Source of the DNA: Marasmius tenuissimus
Taxonomy: Eukaryota; Basidiomycota; Agaricomycetes; Agaricales; Marasmiaceae
Direction of reading: 5' to 3'
DNA: 64,000 bases
Assembly: GCA_029532415.1 (NCBI GenBank)
Contig: JAQOTA010000065.1
Coordinates: forward strand, 992,001 to 1,056,000
Shown piece by piece: positions 1-11,733 of the stretch. The number at the start of each line of letters is the position of its first letter. The stretch's first letter is position 1. The notes under the pieces are model-generated. The model was given only the letters and a program-made list of their open reading frames with translations, ran no database searches and was not told the origin of the DNA. Position numbers and translations under genes: made by a program.

Positions 1-1601
1 TACTCTACCGTGAGTGGCTCCATGCTCGAAAGGATCTCGTTATTTAACTTTGTCTTCACAGAGCTAAACTCGGTCCACGCCTCATTCCATTCTTCCGTGA
101 AATTGTGTCTCAAGCAGTTGTCATGATGCGAGAAGCGGACAGAGGTAATGAACTATTTTATTTCCTTCTGTTCTTCCTTTCCGCATCTCAATGGTTCTGA
201 TTAGATCTCGCCGCTGAGACTGTGAAAGTCTTACATGGACTGCTTCTGTCTATCCCAACCTTCTGGAGCTCCATTGAGTTAGGTCAAGTCCTGAAGCTCT
301 TCCTCGATCCTGGCCTGTCATCGCACAACGAGTTGAGCGCGTTAGTGAAAGCAATCACAAAGCGTGCTCCTGCCAAAACCCTTTTGCCCACCGTTTCTGA
401 ACTTTGGCCCAACATTGAGCGCTCGAGCCAACCGGTGAGATTTGACTTATGGTACTTACCGCCCTGAAATCTGACAGGCCTGCAGACCTCCATAACCGGC
501 TATTTCGACGTCCTGAGACGGGCGATCCGGAATGCAGGCAGACCTGAAGTGCAGGAACATTTACGAGCCTTGTTCAGTGTTTTCTTATCCGCATTCGACA
601 CTGTAAAGAGTGTACCGTTGGAAGCGAACAGTGTACGATCATCTTCTCTACGTTCAGTTCAGTTCTCATTCCCCCTCTCAGCAAAAATCCCGGGCGATAT
701 CGGCCTTTGTTGAACTTGTGGTCAAGCTCAATGAAACAACGTTCAGACCCCTCTTCCGTCGCTTGCATGACTGGTCCTTCGTTGAGAGTAATGGTGGGTA
801 TTACAATATTGTGCAAGGATGGCATCTCTGACTTTTCTCAGACGTTCCAAGAATGATCACGTTCTGTCAAGTTTATATCGGTCTCTTGGACTACTTCAAG
901 GTACTAGTAGCAGCACTTAGGTGTCTGGCGACGCTCACACCTTCCCTCGTAGAACTTGATGAACCCATACATGGCGTTACTGTTGAACCCTCTCGTCGAC
1001 ATCATCAAGGGTTATATCAACTCCACCACGAATGAGATGGTCCTTCTCACGACTGTCCTGGAAACATTTGCGAAGAGCATCAGTTATGATGATGGTGGTA
1101 CGTGCCATCCGTCAACGACATCGTACCACTTCTCTAACCATTATTGGAAGGTTTCTGGCGGGATGAGAAAACGCGCCAGGTTGCACCCCATCTCATCAAC
1201 CTGGTCCCTGTCTGTGCGCAAGTCAATGCCCCAGATACAAAAGCATACCTACAAGATTCCTTGACGTCGGTGGTTGAGCATATTATTGATGACACACTCA
1301 TCAAGACCATCAACCTGAACATATTGATGCATACTCGTTCCGAGGATGTTGCCACTCGCATCTTTGCTCTGTCATGTTCCGAATCTCTTTGGAAAATGCA
1401 TGGGGGAAAACTGCTAGGTAAATACCCGAATAATCTTGAATCTAATACAGTACATCTGACATTCCGCCCTTAGGTTTCGTTGCTGAAACAGCAACGTTCA
1501 TTGCAGAATGTTGCGAGGATGAACATGATACGGTAGCAAAGGAGTCCTTTAAACTGAAGGATGCAGTGGAAAGCGTAGCAGGGAGTATAAATGGGATATG
1601 A
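1..1601 (+). CDS. UTP10: UTP10/HEATR1-like snoRNP protein, 3' end
   Basis: This is the C-terminal part of a HEAT-repeat protein resembling Utp10 (HEATR1/BP28), a component of the U3 snoRNP small-subunit processome that acts in nucleolar pre-18S rRNA processing. The gene starts outside the window. Exons are visible from an acceptor near 60, separated by short GT-AG introns, to a TGA at 1599-1601. The call rests on a BP28CT-like block at about 690-780 (pattern [23 protein letters not shown]) and on the last exon, which carries the family's terminal helix with the motif [16 protein letters not shown]. Its stop lies 45 bp from the stop of the convergent kinase gene. The family assignment is from remembered conservation, not a search. 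Confidence 0.8.
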
Positions 1602-1646
1602 ATATGAAGTCAATAAAATTAGTTTGCAGTCGGGTATATTCCTATG

Positions 1647-4600
1647 TCATGAGTCGTTATCTTCGTTTGCTTGCATAGTCTGCTCGATAGATGTGCACTG
1701 CTGCAGCAGCTGGACGATGACCTGACGCCCGCACGAGTTCTTCACAAATTGGTTCTGAGGGAACAGCACAAGATTAGATCAGTGTGATTCTGTTCAGACG
1801 GCAATGTTAGCACGTACATTGAGGAGCGCGCTGGGATCGGGGCGGGAGGAAGGAGGTTCTGAACACGAGCGCAAGAAAGTATGGAATTGGGGAGAGTAGA
1901 GTTGCGGCATGTCCAAGGGCGGCCATCGATTACCGGGGGAGCTATTTTCATCGTCAACGAACGGAGGCCTTGCCTGGGCCATCTCCCACACCGTAGCTCC
2001 CAAGGACCAAACGTCAACCTTAAGTGCGTTATACGGACCACTGCAGATATCAGTCAACACACATATACTTGACGCCATGCAAGAGAACATACGCTCGGAC
2101 TTCTGGAGCCTGCCAGTATAAGACTCCCACAGGCTCGAAGGCTAATGGATTCTCTTTGGGCAATTTTAGTGCGTTGGAAAAGTCGGCTATAGGCAACATC
2201 AGCAAAAAGAACGACGAGAAACAAGTTTGAATCACTCACTCAGTTTGAGGACTCCTTGGGAGTTGAAAAGGAGGTTATCAGAACGAACGTCGCGATGCGC
2301 GATGTTATGGCTTCGCAAATATTGCAGCGCCTCAAGAATCTATCCGAGGTTCAATACAATGATGACGGAGGGAAGATAGAACTCACATCGCTGGTAAATC
2401 TCGCGATCGTCCTTTCCTGCAACACCAAACCGGAGTGGACTAACTCAACAACATCAGCGAGACTCCGCTCCATGAGCTCCATCCGTATCCATAATGAATC
2501 CTCCACCAGGTCAACGTAAAGCGCATCCATGGAAAGCACGTTTGAGTGGGAGTGTCCTCTAAGAAGTACCAGCTCTCTTCGGAGATCGTCTAATTTGGTC
2601 GATCCAGAAGGGACAATCTGCACACATTTGATAGCAACGAGCGTGTTGGAACCGCGCATCTGATCATCTGCGTCTCGAGCCTTGATCAGCGGCGGAAGTT
2701 TTAGTTTGTGAATGTTTCCTGTCTCCGTGACATGAGCAGCGTAGACTGAACCACTTTCTCCTTCAGCGATCTCCTGTAGGTCGAGGTAATATTCTCTGGG
2801 GTCGATAGGCTCGTCGATGAACTCTTCCAAGGGCTTCACGACTTCCGATAACCATCCAGGATATCGCTGGGCAGGCGTTACAGGGGTGGTTGCAGAGTTA
2901 AGCATCGCTGCAGTAATGGGACCAGGTTGTACAGGTGCATTGCTGATGACGATTGTTGGTTTCGGAGGTCCAAGGACCGTCGCATGGGAGATAGTATCGT
3001 TGTTGCTCAACACCTCGTCTTCCTCCTCGTCATCAGTATCAACCCCGAGTCTATTGACATCGTTATCCTTGACCACACCGCCAAAAGTGTCAGTCGTGGA
3101 CGTGAGCATGTGGTGATGCTCATGCAGCTTGACGCCCTGCTCGAACGTTTGACCTGGACCAGGACTCTCCAGATAATACACCACCAGTTCGTCGTCTTCA
3201 TCCTCATCCTCAGTCGTTGGTGATAATTGAGAAACGGAAGATCCACTAAGCCGAGACGAAGCATCAGAAGTAGAAACACCTGACATAGAACCTGCAGATG
3301 CTGACCCGTCCTCACTTCCAAAAGTCGAGCCTTGTGGTGATGCAGGGTGCTTCAAACTGGCAACAGGTGACTTAGATCTTGCGATGAAAGGCTCGGTGGC
3401 GGGCTGGGGTGGTGGGGGCTTTGAGGGAGGTGGTGCAAGCGGTGGTAAATTCGAACTCTCGTGTCGCCGTGAACCTGTCGCGGGAACCGAAGGACCAGAT
3501 TGGCTCTTCCCAGAAACGACAGTAACAGGAGCGAGTTTTGCCACTGCAGTCTTCACGTTCGTCACTGTCGCCGTCATGTGGGTGATCGTCGACGTCGACA
3601 GAGTCGAGTTACTTGAATCTCGGTTCGAAGTATCCTTTCTTATTGTCAGCCTACTATCGTCCCCTCCGCCCTCTTCGATCTGCCCGTTCTCCCCTCTCCA
3701 CCCATCTTCGTCTTCCGCAGCTTCCGCAACAAAGTTGTTCTTCATCCTCTCCCGATCCTGAATCCTGTACGCGCTCACCCGATTGCCACCCCTTCCACCT
3801 CGAGCTCCGACTCCGTTGCCAGTTCCATGTCCAGCCACGTTATACGGAGGGCTGATAGGCAAGATTGGACTGTGCGTCTCACTCAATGCCGGACTTCCGT
3901 TACCCGTTTTTCCGGCTTGCATCGTCTTGCCCACAGCAGGACTTAGCTTATCCCGGTCATACTCGTCCTCCTCCAATGAAATCCCGACCATACCAGCAAT
4001 CTCATTGAACAGTCCAGTCCTAGGCGACATTGAAGTGACGGAAGGTGCGTAATCCGACATGAACCCCGGGGATACAGGGAAAGTTTGTCTGTCGTCTTGC
4101 TCCACCGCGAGTTGGTCATGTCCTTCTGTGAAGGACCAAGGGGATTTGAGTGGTGAAGATGATCGATTGAAAGTGGTGATAGACGGTGCTGGCGAAAATG
4201 TAGTAGTTAAAGGAGAGGCAGATGATGCTGGTGAATCGTCCGCGATGATATTGACACGGGGAGGTAGACCATTGACTGGTGCAGGAGGTTTCGGGCGAGG
4301 GCGATCCATGACTGACCGGTGCTCCCGAGGAGGAGGCCTGATCGTGTCCCGGTTTGAACTCTTCTCTGAGCGTTCTGGGTCGAGCATGTTCGTTGACAGA
4401 CCTGCGTCAAAAGTCGTTCGCGTGGGGCTCGCCGAAGGAATAGCGTTCATCAAACTTTCACTCCAAGAGTCTGCCCCCAAACCAAGGTCCAATGAAAGAT
4501 TCAAACCACCTCCCAGACCACTGAAATCCCTCTTCGATCGTCTCTTACTACTCGATTTGTTGGTTGGAGTAGTAGCATGTCCACCCTTCGAGCTCATTGA

Positions 4601-6355
4601 CCTTCTCGAATCTCCTTCCCCACTACTACTTGATCCATAACCCTGCTGCGAAGCCGAAGAAGTGGAATGCTGATGCCTCGAAGGTGATGATCTCACCGAA
4701 TTAGACTGTGATGGTGATCGTTGCGAAGACCTGGACGAACTCCCTGATCGCGTCGTGTCGGTGCTACGATGAGTCTGATGCCGGTAAGACGTGGGTGCTG
4801 TCCCATTGGGCTTTTCGATAGGATACCCGTTTGAACCAACAGAGGGTCCAGACCCATTGATTCCGTTGACAGCCGAATACGACGGTGGCGGTGATTGATG
4901 CACCATCGAACTCTGATCATTGGCCACAAAATATGTCCTCCTGGGCGGTGTCGTCGGTCTCGAAATCGGGGAAGTCTGTTTGCTCGAGCTTCCACTCGAA
5001 GTTTGGGGCTGTATCCGGGGACTCTCCTTCCTGTTCTTCAAACTTGATGATCTGGTTGGTGGTCGACTGCTACTTGTGCTCTTATTTCGTCTATGTTCTG
5101 GAAGAATAGTGGCACCTGTGGCTTCTTCATCACCTTGCACCGCGACAGCATTCGGCCGCATCCTTCCAACTTCACTAGCTGATATTGAGAGAGACAATGG
5201 AATGGAGGAAGACGAGTTGTTCCGTGACCGAGAATGGGCAGCATGTTGCTGCTGAGCCGTGTTTGGCACGGGCGAATAAAGTCGTGACGGAGGCGCAACA
5301 ATGGTTTGCCTCAGCGAATGATCTGATGACTGTGACCGAGGTAGGGACGTGGTTCGAGGGAGCGGATGTGCTAAGACCGGCGACGCAACATTGCTGCCAA
5401 TACTTCCTATCGATGACGCTGCTGTGCCTGGCCGCTGGAATGAGCTGGCTGCGCTGCTGGCGATTGACATTGCTGGTGATTTAGGTCTGTCGGGCCCAAA
5501 AGGATAATATGGAAGGTCGCCCCCGGGCGTTAAAGTTCCTGCTTGTTTGCGGGCGTAGATTGCCGCAATCTCTTCTTCGGTAAAGCCGGCTTTTGCCAAC
5601 GAGACGGTCCATGAAGGAGGTAAGCCGGTTAATCTAACCAAAGACAGAATGAAATGAACATCCAGCTGCCGTTGAAACGAGTAAAAGATGAAATGGAAAA
5701 CATACGCATCATCAACGTGGATATTGTGCTGAAAGAACACTCGTGAGCCCCCAAATAATAGAGAACAACGCATCTATGGACTCACTTGGAAGTTGTAAGG
5801 TGTTGAAATGTTCTCATCCTCTCCATTCGTGTGCAGCGACATCATCTCATCATCGACAGCTGCACCCCTCACGCTGGGCGATTTAGACCCCTTCCTAGCA
5901 AACTTGAACAACCCGGCTCCCTTCTGGCTCCAAGACTTGGAAGACCCTTGTTGTTGCTGTTGTGGTTGACCAGACATGCTGGTCTCCGAGGGCGATGACA
6001 CCAACGATGAGGAAGACGCCAGAGAGAACGAGGAGCTCGCAGCGTTGAGAGGCGGTCGTTGCGAGTGAATGCTGGCGGCATACTGGGAAGTGGATTGTTT
6101 CATGCCTGCGCCCGACGCTGCATACGCTGTTCCAATGGTACTGGCTGGTGTCGGTGGGATAGGTTCCTGAGGGTACTGGAGGGAGACCAGAGAACGATTG
6201 TTGAGATAATAAGAATCCTTGGGAGGAGGTGGTGGTGGTTTGAGGCTGTCCTTCTCTTTCGAGAATTTGCCAAAAACCTTCAAAGACGAGAAACGTGATG
6301 AGGTTTTTGAAGATGAAGGTGCATTAGCACCGGGGTAGCCATCAGGAAACGCCAT
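1647..6355 (-). CDS. CRIB-domain PAK/STE20-like protein kinase with divergent catalytic motifs
   Basis: I read seven exons: 6355-5786, 5728-5706 (23-nt microexon), 5633-2387, 2339-2240, 2186-2093, 2040-1818 and 1754-1647. They total 4365 nt, encoding 1454 aa. Residues about 183-205 form a p21-binding CRIB motif (ISTPYNFQHNIHVDDA, then LTGLPPSW), so Cdc42/Rac binding is expected. A Ser/Pro-rich, probably disordered linker of about 900 residues follows, then a C-terminal kinase domain. The glycine loop (GESGSV), VAIK lysine, HRD and APE are present. Two positions are unusual: the catalytic loop reads HRDVRSDN rather than HRDxKxxN, and DFG is DFS. No PH domain is seen, so it is not a standard Cla4. 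The family normally acts in polarity and MAPK signalling; activity of this divergent core is uncertain. Confidence 0.85.
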
Positions 6356-9218
6356 GGATAGATTGAATTAATGCTCAGCGCATTAGCAGGCCCTGCCGAT
6401 AGTTTGACCGAAAGTAGTGAAGAAAGGAAAGCCCAGGGAAAAGGCTGTTTGAATAGAATGGAGGGCGGTAGATTTGGGCGGCAGAGCGCTGTAACGGGGA
6501 GGACGGGGGTAAAGAAAGAATGTGCCCGTCGTTCAGTGCGATGAGCTGGATAGGTTAGACGCCGTGCGAGACGACGTGGACGTGAATAAGAGGTGATGGA
6601 GGAAGGGGTCGGCCAAGGGTAGGGGCTAAGCTGACCGTTGTCTGACCCAAATGTTGACCCGTCCACACGGTATGTCACACTTGTCACACTCTTCTCTTTA
6701 CGCGTCCACCACTGCCTCGGAGGTCTTCCCAAGTTCGGACCTCTCCTGAGAGCTTCAAATAGAGGCGGCGGGGAATCTACAATCCCCAAAACACTGGAAT
6801 ATCCAGTGCCGCATCAATATCACCATCTCCACCCACGTTCTCTACATCTCACATCTCTACCGCTCCAGCTTGCCGAACGTTGAATCGCCACAACGATCAA
6901 TTACAATTTCCTTGCGGTATCATCACCAGAGCAGCTCGCAGGATCTGTGGCCTTCGATTCCCTCTGGCACTTTGTAGTGTCATTTATTGACCGCATGAAA
7001 TGATCTACGCCGGAACCCGAACGATGCTGGAATTAAAACTTAACTCGGGGTCTTCATAACATTCTCCCCAACGAACGTCACAACTTTGTTCTGCACAGCT
7101 ATTCGTCCTAGTATGGGCCATAAAGAGGCCTGAAAGTTGAAGCCTGACATGATCTGCCACATACAGCTGAGCTCTCGACATTGTGACTTGGCCGCGTTCT
7201 CCTCTTCGAAGCCCCTTCACACACTCGTCGAGTTGTTTCACCCCGGCGCGGACGTGATCTCACGATTCCGGGATTCTATACATGTGGCAGCTGCTTGGCC
7301 TGATAGAGATGCAAGTGCAAAATTGCATTCAACATGTCAACCACAATTTTAACTTTTCCTTGATTTCACGGAGCGCATTCAGTCCCAATCACAGGTGGAT
7401 CGATACCATTCCTCCATGGCTCCACAAGTGTTGAGGGGTTTCTTCTCAATGCATTCGGTCTCGTTAACCGGTGGGATACGGCCAGCTCGAGAGTCGAGGC
7501 CCTAGCAATCCCTGTCCAGGGGCAGGAGGGTATGTAGAGCTGCCGTATTGCCCACCCTCGCGTTACGACAAACTTACGGTCTGATTATAGATATGCAACT
7601 CGACTGGTGTCCTGCGGGGCAACCAATCAAGGCCCTCCAATCATGAATAAAGCCCTGCCATGTCCAAGAATATCCCAAGCTCAGGAACCTCCTGATTTTC
7701 AATGGTCATACACGCTTGTAACTCGCGGCCATACGGAATCTAAGTTTCCGGTGGCACTCCATCATGCAAAAGTTGGTCCTCACATTGAAAAGTTCCATTA
7801 CGATTGATTGAAGCTCGTGCCGATTCATTAACAAGATCAACAGGATGAACCCTCTTTACGATCATGGTGGGATACGACCAAGAAGCACATTGGGGATCGG
7901 CATCAAGTCCCAAGAGTCCATTAGCGAGTTTGATCCACACGACCTTCTGGATTGTGTTACCAGCTCATTACCTTCCATACGCGGGAGTAACACTACCCTC
8001 GGGGACAACGTATGGTCCGGGGAAGCCGACAAAATCACGGCGGCGGCGAAGCAAAGCAGTATTCGCTGTTCCTCAAACACCCCAGAGTCCAGACCAAACT
8101 CAAACCCCGCAGCTCTTTTCCGCGGCACTCACAAGCCCTTCGTTTCCCGACCCCTAGTACTATCTCCCTTGTTACTCTGTGATCTCAAACAGTTGCTCAC
8201 TTCGTCCCAGATACCGTTGGCCCACTCTCTTGTGATCTTCAATCTCCCTCCCTTGATTAAAAACGGTTGCGTGTCTCATATCCCGTCGTTCGCCGTTCAA
8301 TATCATCGATGATCGTACGATGACGGCGAAGAGTTGTGGGAGATAGTCCTTGTCTCGATGTCAGCAAGTCTAAGCCGTTTATCCGGGGGCTCCTCGTCAA
8401 CCACACCCCAGCCCTCAAGTCGAGGGGCAAGACGGCAAGAAAGGACTGTCCTAATGCGATTCCATGGATGACCTATCTCCCGAGAGGGCGGTTGTGCTGG
8501 CAATTCCTTCGAATCGTTGACGACCGGGACTCTTTCGCTTCTCGCGGGCAGCCACCACGATCTCCACCGTGGTCCCTCCCTAAGCTTCTGATTACCACCA
8601 CTCATTCTCTAGTAGTAGGGAGATGGAAGTACAGATACGAATGGAAAAGTTGATCTATTGAGTTGGATCGACAGGGCCATTCAACAGAACAGCCTGGAGA
8701 GGAACGGCGATCGAATGATTCTCGGGCAGGGACGTCCATGAATCGACGCACGAAGCTTAAGTGCGGTTTACCCCACACTGGGACAGACCGACACCTCGGT
8801 GTAGACCAAGTGCTTATGTACGTACATCGAGAAAGCATTCCTCGACATCCCCTGGACCCCTGGCGAATGCTTTGCCCGTGTGTCAACTTATGTGACTATC
8901 TACGAACCTTGGCTTGGACGTTAACGTTTTCGAAGCCGACGAAGATACGACTGTAACGCAATATTCAGCCTGTCATGAAGGTCTGGGTCCAAAGAGTCGT
9001 AATCTATTGCCTCTTGATGCCTCAAGTTTACTACACTACGATACAAAAGGATGGATCTAGCTAGTGGTATGTACGGACTACGCTACGGTATACGGTCATG
9101 ACAGAGAACGAGAAGTGAAAAAGTCATCCGAGAGAAATTAAAGTTCGTGAGGGTAACAATCCAGTACTGTATGAGGTCCCTGAAATGCGAGAAGAAAGAT
9201 ATGGTCATGAATGCATGA
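6356..9218. other. gene-poor stretch upstream of the kinase
   Basis: About 2.9 kb without a gene I can support. The first few hundred bases are presumably the promoter and 5' UTR of the minus-strand kinase. Open frames of 60-155 codons occur on both strands around 7.6-8.9 kb, but none shows a recognisable domain or a convincing set of splice sites. A lineage-specific or non-coding gene cannot be excluded. Confidence 0.5.
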
Positions 9219-10090
9219 TCACTGACAACGCAGTGCATTGGCAAGAGCAACGACGACTACAGCAACATTGTAAGTATGAGACTGACAAGATAGGGAGAAT
9301 AGAGCTTACTGAGAACGGGTATTAGTAAAGTCTTGATGATAACTTCGAGTGTTTTGTATAAGATGGTGACTGCAGGGAACAGATTAGCGACATGGAAGTA
9401 GTCGGACTACCTATACTCACAAACGATGCTGAAAAGAATCTCTGCGACACCCAGGCAGACCACTGGAGATAAGAATTAGTATTAGTTCGAAGCGAGCTTG
9501 AGAGGGATTTACGCACAGAGCAGCCCATACAAGCATCCTTGAATGGCTTGCCAAGGACCCAACGCAATCTCCAGCGTCCGACCAAAAAACGAGTTTGCGT
9601 GCAATCTCATTCTGCGGAACTTCCTCCGAGTCTGTACTTGGAGGTCGTGAACACGGTCCTTAACGTCCTGGAACGGTTTAACGAGGGCTTTTCGGATCCT
9701 AGGAAGCAACCTGGATGATTTCGAATGCCGTGAGGACAGACATATGCTCGCAGAACGCGTGCGAGCCGAAGGCGATGAAGATGTAATTGAGCACTGGTCG
9801 TCATCGCAGTCCTCCGGGTCCTCCTGCGGCCTTTGTGACGTCCTCAACGCGTCTGAATGGTTGCTGAATGTACTGAGGTAACGACGACGCGGCCAGGTAC
9901 TTGTCGAGCATCGAGGTAAAACCGGTCTCTCCGTCACCATTGCCGTCACGTCTGAGCCCTCTCCTTCCAGCTCCTCTACCCCCTTCCTATCCTCTCTACC
10001 CTTCTCATTCGCTATTGGTGATCTTTCAGAATCGAGTTTGGAGTAATTGGGCCTCGTCGACTGCCTGAGTTTTGCGGCGAGTTTTGGCAT
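9219..10090 (-). CDS. small protein with hydrophobic C-terminal tail, unknown function
   Basis: I read four exons: 10090-9517, 9462-9421, 9369-9310 and 9256-9219. They total 714 nt, encoding 237 aa. The first ~160 residues are polar, Ser/Arg-rich and low in complexity. A basic amphipathic piece follows, and then a hydrophobic tail from about residue 170 to the end that could hold two membrane segments. Three small C-terminal exons (42, 60 and 38 nt) are needed to keep this tail open. Each is flanked by GT and AG, and the joined frame stays hydrophobic (for example LLVCLGVAEILFSIV), which supports the model. I recognise no family. A tail-anchored or hairpin membrane protein is the most I infer. 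Confidence 0.6.
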
Positions 10091-10305
10091 TGCAAGTTAC
10101 TAGAAAAGAACGAGAACGAATTGAAAAAATAAGGGAGCGGAGAGAGGGAATAGTAATGGGGGATCGCAGGAGATGAGGGTGGACGGCCAAAAGGGTCGAC
10201 AAGGATGTGGGACATTGTGGATACCTTTATATTGGCTCGCGGCATCGAACGATTTGAGACGTTGACGATAACGATTTTTTTTGAATTGTATTCGCCAAGT
10301 CCTCG

Positions 10306-10445
10306 CACTGGGTGCAAAAAAGCATAATTCATGTGATATTATTCAATCTTTATGCTGAATTTATTTCAAAAAATGCCAAATTTGGAATAATTCTAGCATA
10401 AAAATTGAATAATACCATGTGCATTATGTTATTTTGCACCCAGTG
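10306..10445. mobile_element. 140-bp fold-back MITE with CACTG termini
   Basis: The element is nearly a full-length inverted repeat. Both ends read CACTGGGTGCAAAA inward. The arms stay similar for about 65 bp (roughly 80% by eye) around a short AT-rich centre. It is flanked by TCG on both sides, a possible 3-bp target-site duplication. CACTA/EnSpm elements have CACT(A/G) termini and 3-bp duplications, so a non-autonomous relative of that group is the best guess. It has no coding capacity and lies upstream of the minus-strand gene that starts at 10090. Confidence 0.75.
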
Positions 10446-11214
10446 TCGCTTATTTCCGTGGCTAGCATGTTGAGATGCCTCTTACTTCCAAAATCGACAG
10501 AACTCTCCTCAAAACCGTGAACTCGAAATATGCATCAAGCACATAACGTTTAAGGATCAAAACATGAATATAATCTGTCACTCAACCTTTAATAGCAAGG
10601 GTATCTGCGCATTCTATCCCTAAAGGCTCAAGCATGGACATTTCCCACCGCTACCGCCGTAGCCTCCGCAGTGTCCTCCCTGAGCATCGGATAACGTTCA
10701 TCGTTCCTGGACTTCGACCACAATTCGGTCGAAATCGAGCTACGTACTCCGATATACTCGCGATTAGACAATAACAGTTGGAATGCTATGAAAAAAGAAT
10801 CGACTTGTCCCATCCGACGGCTTCTAGAGTCTAGCATTGGGGAACTTATGCTCAATTTTACTTATGGTTCCTATACTTCGACCACAATTCACGTTTCAAG
10901 GTTGGAACCGAACAACAGCACCGCAGGCAGAATGCTATGGACAAACGGCGAGCGATCCAACACTGACATCAACGCGACACGAAAACTCGCTGCCTTTGAT
11001 TGAGGTGGCAATGATAGCCACTGCGCAACTGCGCAATCCCAATGCAAGTCAGTGCAGGATCTCTCAGCCGGCATACATATTTTCGTGCAACACTTACTGC
11101 CATCTCGAATTTGCCAGAAAAGGAACCTAGTCAATACGGAGAGCCCTTCGTGAAATTCCGAGGAGCTAACAGAACGTGTGCTTCACGATGGCCCTTTCCC
11201 TCGGTTACTCTTGC
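10446..11214. other. stretch without a supported gene
   Basis: Only short frames on both strands. A short phrase (TTCGACCACAATTC) occurs twice about 150 bp apart near 10727 and 10877, each followed some 70 bp later by a similar AATGCTATG block. This suggests an old local duplication, but no product can be inferred. Confidence 0.4.
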
Positions 11215-11640
11215 CAATGCCATTACATTCGAAATCGTCTTGAGGATGTCTGTCTCACTCTCTGCTCGCTGACTACAGATCCACTCGTATTGGTCTCCCT
11301 CTGCCTCCGCCTCTTATCAGGAACTGTCGTTGTTTTTCCAAAATCTTGGTCGATCCAGGGTATTGCCTACGACATCTTCAAAGAACTACCGAACACCGAC
11401 AACCTTGTTGGTTTTGTGGAGAGGATGTACAACAGATCCTGAGAAGTCAACAATGGAGGTTTCGTACACTGCAACTGATAGGACTTGCTGGAAGTCTTCG
11501 CACGCGGGAGAGGTAAAGATGTTGTTGCTAGATGGCACGACGCGGCCAGATACAAGAATCGTGTCGGACGATACTGCTGAACTTCTTCCATCGGCCGGTG
11601 GTAGAGAAGGGCCAAGGTGTTATCGGTGTAGTTCATTTCA
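11215..11640 (+). pseudogene. decayed relative of the AAA-ATPase-like gene at 15004-16408
   Basis: Several blocks match the intact gene in order. A segment at 11230-11290 corresponds to its NRLED exon end and following intron. A block around 11375-11430 corresponds to the region encoding TYDIVRNQNTDKLVGF (here AYDIFKELPNTDNLVGF). A block around 11517-11600 corresponds to the MQLLHGAAWYKYSCR region, in another frame. The P-loop and Walker B segments between the first two blocks are missing, and the frames are broken. It is best read as a relic left by duplication and internal deletion. Confidence 0.65.
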
Positions 11641-11733
11641 ACCTTCATTGTGCCCTCATAACTATCCTTTTGAATTCGATGGTAATCTCTCTAACACTAC
11701 ATTGAGTCCAATATACATGCTATCCGTATCCTA

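Noticed and set aside
4059..4640. 193-codon plus-strand frame over the kinase linker
   Set aside because: Shadow of the Ser-rich linker; the minus-strand frame is continuous and carries CRIB and kinase motifs at its ends.
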